39,993 bases of DNA from an uncultured Veillonella sp. Its GTDB lineage: Bacteria; Bacillota; Negativicutes; Veillonellales; Veillonellaceae. The translations under genes were made by a program, and so were the position numbers. The notes under the pieces were generated by a model. That model was not told where the DNA came from and did no database searches. It worked only from the letters and a program-made list of their open reading frames with translations. The DNA lies in assembly GCA_902477915.1 (NCBI GenBank), contig CABSJA010000015.1, positions 1 through 39,993 on the forward strand, in the 5' to 3' direction. The number at the start of each line of letters is the position of its first letter. Position 1 is the first letter of the stretch. Below are positions 33,351 through 39,993 of this stretch, one piece after another.

Positions 33351-33441
33351 GGAGAGGTGTCCGAGCGGCTGAAGGAGCATGATTGGAAATCATGTGTGCG
33401 GTTATCCCGTACCCAGGGTTCAAATCCCTGTCTCTCCGCCA
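33351..33441 (+). tRNA. tRNA-Ser (GGA)
   Basis: 91 bases with encoded CCA and a long variable arm (class II). Acceptor GGAGAGG/TCTCTCC, discriminator G, anticodon GGA (33385-33387) in loop TTGGAAA. Confidence 0.95.
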
Positions 33442-33445
33442 TAGT

Positions 33446-33473
33446 AAAAGCAGTGCTTATGCACTGCTTTTTT
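33446..33473 (+). terminator. Terminator of tRNA-Ser
   Basis: AAAAGCAGTGC (33446-33456), TTAT, GCACTGCTTTT (33461-33471), more Ts. Confidence 0.9.
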
Positions 33474-33487
33474 ATTATATAAAACCA

Positions 33488-33517
33488 AGAGGTGATACGA
33501 ATGTATCACCTCTTTTT
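33488..33517 (+). terminator. Second terminator-like hairpin
   Basis: AGAGGTGATAC (33488-33498), GAAT, GTATCACCTCT (33503-33513), then a T-run to 33517. A backup terminator 15 bases after the first; no gene lies between them. Confidence 0.75.
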
Positions 33518-33576
33518 ATATCTCTTATATCAAACTTTAAAGTATTACATTTTACTACTACCAAACGACTAAAGAG

Positions 33577-33607
33577 AAAAGGCTATCGACTTAACATCGA
33601 TAGCCTC
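33577..33607 (-). terminator. Terminator of mmuM
   Basis: GGCTATCGA (33581-33589), CTTAACA, TCGATAGCC (33597-33605). On the minus strand TTTTCTCTTT follows. Confidence 0.85.
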
Positions 33608-33634
33608 TTATGTTTATATCATTAGTTTATATCA

Positions 33635-34660
33635 CTATTTATGAATTTTTTTGGCTATGTCACCAATGATTTCAGGTGTTGTTCTACAGCAACCACCTAT
33701 TATCTCTGCCCCAGCATTACGCCATACGTCAACATAATCTACGAATGATGCAGGGTCGCCATACCAAGTCTTAGTTTCACTATCATAGCTTTCACCAAGA
33801 TTAGGATATACAGCAATTGGTTTATCCGTAACAGTACGAATATCCTTGATCAAGGACTCTACATACTCTGGTTTCGTACAATTGATGCCAATACCAGTTA
33901 TAGGTCTAACCTTATCAATCATTTCTGCACATTTAATGATGGTTTCACCACTAGAAACATGATGTTCATCTTTACAAGAAAAGGCAATCCACCCAGGAAT
34001 TCCTCGCGATGTGTATGGGTCAGACATAGCGCGAGCTATGGCAATGGCTTCGTCATAAGACGGAATGGTTTCAAAAGATAATATATCAGGGTTTTCTTCA
34101 CAGAATAATGCTAGCCGAGGAATATGGAAAACCTCAAGATATTCAGTTTGTACATCAGGATATCCACGGTACTCAGAACCATCCGCCAAAAATGCACCAT
34201 ATGGCCCTACAGAAGCCGCCACTAATGGTTTAGGCAATGCGCCTTCAGAAAAATATCTAACCCCATCTGGAGTCTCTTCACCAAGTGTAATCCCCCGCAA
34301 TGTAAGTGCTCCAGTCGCCTTAGCCTCTAAAAACTCATTGCGAGCTTGTACCGCTAAACGAACGGATAATTTAACGAGCTCTATAGCCTCTTCCGTACCA
34401 TAACCTAATCCTTTAAAGCCAGCTACCGTTGCTTGATATCCAGAACTTTGAATGATATCTGCCCCAGCCGCCAAGTACGAGATATGTATTTTTTTGATGA
34501 TATCCGGTTGGTCCATAAGAATCTTAGCAGACCATAATTTATGCTGAAGATTACAGCCGTAACGCTCTAACTCTGATCCTAACCCACCATCTAAAACGAG
34601 GGCGCCCTTCTCTTTAATTATATCCAAAAATGCACGTCGTTTAGCCATCATATCACCCAT
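33635..34660 (-). CDS. mmuM: Homocysteine S-methyltransferase
   Basis: 341 residues of the Pfam S-methyl_trans family. The zinc-binding cysteines are Cys261 in GIGINCTKPE and Cys324/Cys325 in IIGGCCRTTPE. The N-terminus has LVLDGGLGSELERYGC, and the barrel ASVGPYGAFLADGSEYRGYP. Without cobalamin or pterin domains it fits MmuM, which moves a methyl from S-methylmethionine (or SAM) to homocysteine to make methionine. The ATG at 34660 has GAGGT eight bases upstream. It lies 75 bases after an amino-acid-binding lipoprotein gene on the same strand, which may supply the methyl donor (inference). Confidence 0.88.
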   Translation of the reverse strand: MGDMMAKRRAFLDIIKEKGALVLDGGLGSELERYGCNLQHKLWSAKILMDQPDIIKKIHISYLAAGADIIQSSGYQATVAGFKGLGYGTEEAIELVKLSVRLAVQARNEFLEAKATGALTLRGITLGEETPDGVRYFSEGALPKPLVAASVGPYGAFLADGSEYRGYPDVQTEYLEVFHIPRLALFCEENPDILSFETIPSYDEAIAIARAMSDPYTSRGIPGWIAFSCKDEHHVSSGETIIKCAEMIDKVRPITGIGINCTKPEYVESLIKDIRTVTDKPIAVYPNLGESYDSETKTWYGDPASFVDYVDVWRNAGAEIIGGCCRTTPEIIGDIAKKIHK

Positions 34661-34690
34661 TCTATACTACCTCATACCTTTTGAGGTTTA

Positions 34691-34721
34691 CTAAACGTAT
34701 TATAACAAATAATACGTTTAG
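34691..34721. other. Perfect inverted repeat between the binding-protein gene and mmuM
   Basis: CTAAACGTATTAT (34691-34703), AACAA, ATAATACGTTTAG (34709-34721). There is no T-run on the minus strand, so it may be an operator for mmuM, a stability element or a weak terminator. Confidence 0.7.
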
Positions 34722-34735
34722 GTTCTATCTACAAA

Positions 34736-35521
34736 CTATTTTAAATCCTCTGCTGGTGGCTCTTTACCAAACCATTTTTTATAAATCTCTGCATATTTGC
34801 CATTAGCTTTAATCTTAGCCAATCCATCGTTAACTTTATTTAGAAGCTCTGTATTGCCTTTCTTCACAGCAATACCAAGCGGTGCCGCATCATAGTCCTC
34901 TCCAGTAACTTTTGCGATACCTTTGCCCTTGCTATTAACATAATATTCATTGACCGGTGTATCGTTAATAACTACATCTACACCTCTATTTTGCAATTCT
35001 AAGAATGCATCTACGATGAGGTTGAATTGGCGCACATCGGCATTAGGAATCTTACTAGCAATTTCCGCACCAGTAGAACCAATGGATACACCAATGCGCT
35101 TTCCTTCTAAATCCTTAAAACTATTGATATTCGTGTTATCGATATTTACAACAAGGCCATTACCTGCAATATAGTATGGTTTACTAAAGTCTACAGACTT
35201 AGCACGATCTTCAGAAATGGTCATATCCGAAATTGCAATATCAATGGTATTACTTTGTAGTGCTGGTAAAAGCGCATCAAAGTTCAAGTTTTGAACATCG
35301 GCTTCAATGCCCTCTTCCTGTGCAATGGCATTGATAATATCTACATCAAAACCAGCTAATTTACCGCTGTCTTTATCTTTAAAACCAAATGGTGCATAGG
35401 TCGCATCAGTACCAACGCGCCATGTCTTTTGACTAGTACCTGTATTACCACAGCCTGCTATAAATAAACTACTAGCGATGGTAAAAGCTCCTAAAAGAGC
35501 TGCTATTTTCTTAAATTTCAT
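34736..35521 (-). CDS. Amino-acid ABC transporter substrate-binding lipoprotein
   Basis: 261 residues. Signal peptide with lipobox FIAGC (Cys24), then the SBP family 3 pattern: WRVGTDATYAPFGFKDKDSG, GFDVDIINAIAQEEGIEADV, DIAISDMTISEDRAKSVDFS, GKRIGVSIGSTGAEIA and a C-terminal IYKKWFGKEPP. The Arg in SEDRAKSVDFS and the Asp in VVINDTPV are the usual ligands for the amino acid carboxyl and amino groups, so it binds an alpha-amino acid (GlnH/cystine/methionine class). No permease or ATPase gene is adjacent, so it is an orphan in this window. It is upstream of mmuM on the same strand. Confidence 0.9.
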   Translation of the reverse strand: MKFKKIAALLGAFTIASSLFIAGCGNTGTSQKTWRVGTDATYAPFGFKDKDSGKLAGFDVDIINAIAQEEGIEADVQNLNFDALLPALQSNTIDIAISDMTISEDRAKSVDFSKPYYIAGNGLVVNIDNTNINSFKDLEGKRIGVSIGSTGAEIASKIPNADVRQFNLIVDAFLELQNRGVDVVINDTPVNEYYVNSKGKGIAKVTGEDYDAAPLGIAVKKGNTELLNKVNDGLAKIKANGKYAEIYKKWFGKEPPAEDLK

Positions 35522-35536
35522 AATTAATCTTACTCT

Positions 35537-35560
35537 AACTTTACAATACTATGTAAAGTT
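35537..35560. other. Inverted repeat in the binding-protein leader
   Basis: AACTTTACA (35537-35545), ATACTA, TGTAAAGTT (35552-35560): perfect 9-bp arms, 16 bases before the ATG. It could fold in the 5' untranslated mRNA or bind a regulator. Confidence 0.6.
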
Positions 35561-35614
35561 TTCTTTCTATATACGAATAAATCTATCTATACTTACAGTA
35601 TGAGTATAATAAAA

Positions 35615-35636
35615 ATAATACCTCTAGAGGTATTAT
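35615..35636. promoter_or_regulatory. 22-bp perfect palindrome upstream of the binding-protein gene
   Basis: ATAATACCTCT followed directly by AGAGGTATTAT, no spacer, about 94 bases before the start codon. The dyad size fits a dimeric repressor or activator site. Confidence 0.65.
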
Positions 35637-35770
35637 AATATTATGATAACATTCGATATAGTTAGGGTCAATAAATCCAACTATATTAATAGGTATTATA
35701 TTAACATAGCTTTTAGCTATACCGAAAAAATCATTCACTCCTATAGTCTTAATACTAAAATAGATAATGA
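35637..35770. other. Intergenic stretch without a recognised gene
   Basis: AT-rich. Overlapping frames of about 70 codons on both strands lack ribosome binding sites and run through the palindrome or the terminator, so I do not call them. Confidence 0.5.
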
Positions 35771-35815
35771 AAAGACCGCCCTTACTAAGCAATATAAACT
35801 CAGTAAAGGCGGTCA
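35771..35815 (-). terminator. Terminator of the OPT transporter gene
   Basis: GACCGCCCTTACT pairs with AGTAAAGGCGGTC (arms 35774-35786 and 35802-35814, one mismatch). On the minus strand TTTTC follows. Confidence 0.8.
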
Positions 35816-35890
35816 TCCCCAGAGTGGAGAATTCCTAACATATTTGAAGTAAGCTATATACTCACATTTTAGAGGATATCCTATTCAGTA

Positions 35891-37825
35891 TTAAGATTTT
35901 TTAGCTTTTACATACATAGCCACTTTGTACAAGAATACACAGAGTAACAAGTACATTACGATACTGAGGTATGTTGCTTCCGGTGTTTCAACCCAGTCTT
36001 GAGCGAATACATCAATGCCGGCAATACGAAGTACGGCACTGAATAAAGAACCAATAGCACCACCAGCTACGAGACCAGATGCAATTGTGCTACCTTTGGA
36101 GAAGCGAAGATCTGCCAATTCTTTATCTTTTGTACTATTTTGTACGAAGTATGCAATCAAACCACCGATAAGTAATGGTGTGTTGATTTCCATTGGCAAG
36201 TAAGTACCTAGGGCAAATGCCAATGGTGGAACTTTTACCATCCACAAGATGATTGCGAATAATGCACCTGCCATGTATAGAGGCCATTGAGCACTACCTC
36301 CAGTCATCATAGGTTCGATGATAGCAGCCATAGCGTTCGCTTGTGGCGCATTTAATGCATGGTCCCCTACGAAGCCATACGCATCGTTCAAGAGGATCAT
36401 AACGCCTACAGAAAGTACGGCACAAAGAATAGTACCAACGATTTGCCATTGTTCCATTTTCTTAGGTGTAGCACCTGTCATGTGCGCTACTTTAAGTTCA
36501 GACATAAAGTTACCAGCCATACCGATGGTTGTACCAATGAAGGATGCCATCATGAGGACTGCAATCATACCTACTTTACCAGTCATACCTGCTGCTGTTA
36601 AGCATACAGCGGAGATGATAATCATGAAGATTGTCATACCAGATACTGGTTCTGTACCTGTATAAGCGATAGAGCTAATACCTACTACAGATAATAGGAA
36701 GGACATGATAAGAACGATTAAGAATGCTACGATTGTTTGACTGAAGCTTTCAGCATACATAAAGTGGAAATATGCTGCGAATAGAACTGTACATAACAAG
36801 ATGCCAGCGCCAATCCAAGATGTAGGCACGTCGCGTTGTGTACGAAGTAAGTTAACATCTACAGTTTTGGAACTGAAGATATCAAGCACTGCATTTTTAA
36901 CAACACTAGCTACGACTTTGGACATATTGAGCAAGCCGATGATACCTGCCATAGCAAGCATACCGATACCAATATGGCGAACATAGTCTAAGAATACTTT
37001 ACGAATAGGAGCTTCTGCAAGTGGAACTGCATGCCCATTGATTTGCATGATGTGTTCCGGAGCTAAATAGTATACAATTGGAATACATACGAACCAAGAG
37101 AAGAAGGAACCAGCTGCGATAATAGCTGCATACCGTAAGCCTGTAAAGTAACCAAGGCCAAGCAATGCAGCATCTGTATCTACAGCAGCATTTAACTTAG
37201 TTTGATCTGCCAATGCAGTCCCCCATTTAAATGCAGTAGTACGGATAACCTCTTCCCACCAGCCGAGGCTGTTAAGAATAAAGTCATATACAAGAGCGAT
37301 AAGACCAGAACCAAGCATGAGTTTCGCTTTGCTACCTTCATTACTCATTAGCACTTCAGCAGCAGCACGACCGCTTGGGAACGGATACACATAGTGCATT
37401 TCCTCAACAAAGTAGCGACGGAACATAACGCATAATAGAACACCAAGTACGCCACCAAGGATAATAGGAATCGCCATTTGTACAAAGGTTACATCCGTAA
37501 CATTCCAAATGTATAGAGCCGGTAAGAAGAACATGGCACCAGCTAATGTGTTCGTACTAGAACTAGCAATAGCCTGAATGTGAACCGTTTCGGCAAAAGC
37601 ATTTTGCCGTTTCAAAATAACTGCTGTACCCATAGCAAGTACAGATACTGGAGCAAAGGCATCTACTGTTTGACCAATTTTCAAACATAAATACCCTACA
37701 GCCAGTGTGAAAATTGCCGCATAGAATAGGCCCCAGAATACTACATATGAGTTAATCTCTACGTAATCTTTCTTAGGATCCAATACGGGTTCTACGGGCG
37801 GAATAGAACGAGTTTCGTCCGACAT
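35891..37825 (-). CDS. OPT-family oligopeptide transporter
   Basis: 644 residues, highly hydrophobic, about 15 membrane segments. It matches the prokaryotic OPT branch: GYLCLKIGQTVDAFAPVSVL near the N-terminus, ASSSTNTLAGAMFFLPALYI, and YPFPSGRAAAEVLMSNEG (about residues 145-165). The C-terminal half has VPPLAFALGTYLPMEINTPL, all typical of OPT. These inner-membrane carriers take up small peptides, or metal chelates in some branches. The start follows GAGGAGG. The gene is divergent from pepT, a tripeptidase, which favours peptides as substrate. Confidence 0.92.
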   Translation of the reverse strand: MSDETRSIPPVEPVLDPKKDYVEINSYVVFWGLFYAAIFTLAVGYLCLKIGQTVDAFAPVSVLAMGTAVILKRQNAFAETVHIQAIASSSTNTLAGAMFFLPALYIWNVTDVTFVQMAIPIILGGVLGVLLCVMFRRYFVEEMHYVYPFPSGRAAAEVLMSNEGSKAKLMLGSGLIALVYDFILNSLGWWEEVIRTTAFKWGTALADQTKLNAAVDTDAALLGLGYFTGLRYAAIIAAGSFFSWFVCIPIVYYLAPEHIMQINGHAVPLAEAPIRKVFLDYVRHIGIGMLAMAGIIGLLNMSKVVASVVKNAVLDIFSSKTVDVNLLRTQRDVPTSWIGAGILLCTVLFAAYFHFMYAESFSQTIVAFLIVLIMSFLLSVVGISSIAYTGTEPVSGMTIFMIIISAVCLTAAGMTGKVGMIAVLMMASFIGTTIGMAGNFMSELKVAHMTGATPKKMEQWQIVGTILCAVLSVGVMILLNDAYGFVGDHALNAPQANAMAAIIEPMMTGGSAQWPLYMAGALFAIILWMVKVPPLAFALGTYLPMEINTPLLIGGLIAYFVQNSTKDKELADLRFSKGSTIASGLVAGGAIGSLFSAVLRIAGIDVFAQDWVETPEATYLSIVMYLLLCVFLYKVAMYVKAKKS

Positions 37826-37874
37826 GGTAAAACCTCCTCACAGAAAATGTACAAACGTATAACTATTCACCTTT

Positions 37875-37903
37875 ATACTAACACGGCACTATATATGGTT
37901 CAA
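37875..37903 (-). promoter_or_regulatory. Promoter of the OPT transporter gene
   Basis: Minus strand TTGAAC (37898-37903), 17-base spacer, TAGTAT (37875-37880). Confidence 0.6.
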
Positions 37904-37957
37904 TGGTTTTCTATGCATTATGCGAATAAAATATCACACGTTCCATAAATATTTATT

Positions 37958-37986
37958 TTGCATTTTCATCCCCTCTGTTCTACAAT
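37958..37986 (+). promoter_or_regulatory. Promoter of pepT
   Basis: TTGCAT (37958-37963), 17-base spacer, TACAAT (37981-37986). Leader of about 75 bases. Confidence 0.65.
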
Positions 37987-38069
37987 GAAAGTATATTAAG
38001 AACCTTTATTATATACAGTATTTATACCAATATGTATAACATGTATGTTTACTTACGAGGAGGCTCATT

Positions 38070-39293
38070 ATGGAATCAATGGTCGAACGTTTTGTACGCT
38101 ATACGAGCATAAATACACGGTCTAATGAGGAAAGTACAACCATTCCTAGTACTCAAACTCAAGTAGACTTTGCTACTAATGTGCTCGTTCCTGATTTAAA
38201 AGCAATCGGTTTAGATGAAGTGATTTACAACCGTGAAAATGGTTTTGTTATTGGCACATTAAATGCTAATACAGATGAAAAAGCACCTGCTATTGGCTTT
38301 ATCGCTCATATGGATACAGCTGATTACAACGCAGAAAATATTAAACCTCGCATTGTAGAAAACTATGATGGTAGCGATATTTGCCTCAACGAAGAGCATC
38401 AAATCTACACACGTCGTGCAGATTTCCCTAATTTAAAGAACTATATTGGTAAATCCTTGGTAGTAACCGATGGTCTTACACTACTAGGCGGTGACGACAA
38501 AGCTGGCATCTGCGAAATCATGGAAGCCCTCGCCTACCTCGTAGCTCATCCAGAAATCAAGCACGGCAAAATCATGTGTGCTTTCGGTCCAGACGAAGAA
38601 ATCGGTACTGGCGCCGATCACTTTGATGTCAAAGAATTCCCTGTTGATTTTGCCTATACTATCGATGGTGAAAGCCTCGGTCAACTTGAATACGAAACAT
38701 TCAATGCTGCAGGCGGTACAGTAACCCTCAAAGGTGTATCTGTTCATACAGGCACTGCCAAGGGCATTATGATCAACTGTGCTAAATTAGCAATGCAATT
38801 CGATTCTCTATTACCAGGTGCTGCAGTTCCTGAACACACATGTGGTCGTCAAGGTTTCTTTATGCTTATGAGCATGGAAACACAAGTAGATACTGGTAAA
38901 ATGAACTACATCATCCGCGACCATGACAAAGAATTATTCGAAGCGAAAAAAGCATTCTTCTTACAAGCTGGTCAAACATTAAATGAAATCTACGGCCGTG
39001 AAGTATGTGAAGTATCTGTAAAAGATCAATATTACAACATGTATGATATCATTAAAGACAATATGGAATGCGTTGACGTAGCCAAAGCTGCTATGGAAAA
39101 AGCGGGTATCACGCCTATTTGTGACCCTATCCGCGGTGGTACAGACGGTTCTAAAATTTCCTTCATGGGCATCCCTACTCCTAATATCTTTACAGGCGTA
39201 GAAAATCTACATGGCCGTCATGAATTTGCATGTATTGACGACATGAAAAAAGCCGTAGAAGTTATTGTAAATATCGTAAATATTGAGAAATAA
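38070..39293 (+). CDS. pepT: Peptidase T (tripeptide aminopeptidase)
   Basis: 407 residues, the standard PepT length, M20 family. Dizinc ligands and catalytic residues are visible: His80 and Asp82 in FIAHMDTADYN, bridging Asp142 in LLGGDDKAGI, catalytic Glu176 and ligand Glu177 in FGPDEEIGTGAD, Asp199 in YTIDGESLG, and the C-terminal His in NLHGRHEFAC. The dimerisation lid carries VSVHTGTAKG. It removes the N-terminal residue from tripeptides in the cytosol. The ATG at 38070 has GAGGAGG seven bases upstream. It is divergent from the OPT transporter gene, a coherent import-and-hydrolyse pair. Confidence 0.96.
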   Translation: MESMVERFVRYTSINTRSNEESTTIPSTQTQVDFATNVLVPDLKAIGLDEVIYNRENGFVIGTLNANTDEKAPAIGFIAHMDTADYNAENIKPRIVENYDGSDICLNEEHQIYTRRADFPNLKNYIGKSLVVTDGLTLLGGDDKAGICEIMEALAYLVAHPEIKHGKIMCAFGPDEEIGTGADHFDVKEFPVDFAYTIDGESLGQLEYETFNAAGGTVTLKGVSVHTGTAKGIMINCAKLAMQFDSLLPGAAVPEHTCGRQGFFMLMSMETQVDTGKMNYIIRDHDKELFEAKKAFFLQAGQTLNEIYGREVCEVSVKDQYYNMYDIIKDNMECVDVAKAAMEKAGITPICDPIRGGTDGSKISFMGIPTPNIFTGVENLHGRHEFACIDDMKKAVEVIVNIVNIEK

Positions 39294-39402
39294 TAATATA
39301 CGATCTAACTACTCATACCTATACTCCTAAATGCTATTTGATTGGTATTTAAGTATCAAACTAGTATTCTAGGACATGAAACACTAAATACATGAATAAG
39401 AG

Positions 39403-39438
39403 AAAAGGACTATACGAAATCTTTCGTATAGTCCTTTT
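39403..39438. terminator. Bidirectional terminator between pepT and the MFS gene
   Basis: AAAAGGACTATACGAAA (39403-39419), TC, TTTCGTATAGTCCTTTT (39422-39438): a perfect 17-bp stem with A/T tails on both sides. Confidence 0.92.
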
Positions 39439-39501
39439 AATTTAATTATAGAAAACTATGAATTAGAATAACTCTATTCATTAGCATTAGTAGATTATAT
39501 T

Positions 39502-39993
39502 CTACGCAAGTTTACCATTGCGTTTACGATTTCTAATTTGTTCTTCTTCAGCACGAGCTTTCAAAGAAAGATCTTTTTCAGTACCTACATAACGACCATA
39601 TAAGAAATAGTACGCAACGAAGGCAAGAAGTGCTACTACAACAGTAACATGGAACATGCTTGTATAGCCTACTACCTCTTTAATAGCACCTAAGATGTAT
39701 GGACCAAAACCTAACCCCATATCTAAGGCAATAAAGTATGTGGATGTGGCAACACCAATACGGTGAACCGGCACAATTTTAACAGTTACGGCTTGACCGT
39801 TTGACATAAATGTACCGTAACCAAGACCAACAAACACAGCAGATAAGAGAATAAGCCATGTAGAGTGAGCGATGGATAATAAGAAAATACCAAGTGCTAA
39901 AGATATGAAACAAGGGTAAAGAACAAAGTTTTCCCCTTTCATATCAAACACAATACCAAGTAATGGTCTTGTTATAGTAATAACTACAGCATA
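39502..39993 (-). CDS. MFS transporter, C-terminal part (runs off the window)
   Basis: The frame is open to the window edge; only the last 163 residues are present. The segment ITRPLLGIVFDMKGENFVLY resembles the MFS loop between helices 8 and 9. It is followed by four hydrophobic helices, including VFVGLGYGTFMSNGQAVTV and STYFIALDMGLGFGPYILGA, the drug-resistance-type MFS pattern. The tail is charged and cytosolic (AEEEQIRNRKRNGKLA). An internal GTG near 39951 is not a real start because homology continues upstream. Substrate unknown; an efflux pump is plausible. Confidence 0.82.
   Translation of the reverse strand, partial: YAVVITITRPLLGIVFDMKGENFVLYPCFISLALGIFLLSIAHSTWLILLSAVFVGLGYGTFMSNGQAVTVKIVPVHRIGVATSTYFIALDMGLGFGPYILGAIKEVVGYTSMFHVTVVVALLAFVAYYFLYGRYVGTEKDLSLKARAEEEQIRNRKRNGKLA

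Noticed and set aside
35583..35852. Overlapping small ORFs on both strands between the binding-protein and OPT genes
   Set aside because: They pass through a 22-bp palindrome and a terminator, lack ribosome binding sites and have low-complexity composition.
36318..36665. 115-codon ORF antisense to the OPT gene
   Set aside because: It is a shadow frame of a membrane protein gene, with no ribosome binding site and no recognisable protein pattern.

Overview
The window looks like chromosome of an anaerobic diderm Firmicute, most likely Veillonella or a close Negativicute. The evidence is low-GC, AT-rich intergenic DNA, strong Firmicute-style ribosome binding sites, an outer-membrane inverse-autotransporter beta-barrel, an oxygen-scavenging flavodiiron protein, and general resemblance of the proteins to that genus. 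The genus assignment is recalled knowledge, not a search result.

Layout. 1-2300: the start of a polysaccharide-deacetylase lipoprotein, a decayed nitroreductase remnant, a nitrilase-family amidase, and a RelB/RelE-type toxin-antitoxin operon with a third small gene and a 35-bp palindromic operator. 2358-2523: a candidate small RNA gene on the minus strand with its own promoter and terminator. 2700-9140: an organophosphate/phosphate antiporter, a DUF4178-like protein, an unknown secreted protein, a Leu-Phe-Asp tRNA cluster, a passenger-less inverse autotransporter and a DUF2939-like protein. 9243-16983 (minus): a menaquinone operon, menF-menD-menH-menB-menE-menC-menI, preceded by a leader with an apparent attenuator. 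17284-24605 (minus): a purine operon, purE-purC-purF-purM-purN-purH-purD, preceded by a short leader-peptide ORF that runs into an intrinsic terminator. 25042-26542 (minus): xpt with two small paralogous genes. 26790-31704: a LysR regulator divergent from the large single-chain purL. 31867-33441: a flavodiiron protein and tRNA-Ser. 33635-35521 (minus): homocysteine methyltransferase and an amino-acid-binding lipoprotein. 35891-39293: a divergent OPT peptide transporter and peptidase T. The right edge holds the end of an MFS transporter.

How the genes work together. The pur operon plus purL encode most de novo steps from PRPP to IMP (PurB, PurK and the AIR-side partners are not in the window), and xpt adds purine salvage. 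The men operon converts chorismate to 1,4-dihydroxy-2-naphthoate; menA and menG/ubiE are not present. OPT and PepT together would import and hydrolyse peptides. The most notable regulatory features are the purE leader peptide/terminator, the menF leader with mutually exclusive hairpins, and the orphan small RNA with repeated GAGAG motifs. No CRISPR array, insertion sequence, prophage or rRNA was seen.
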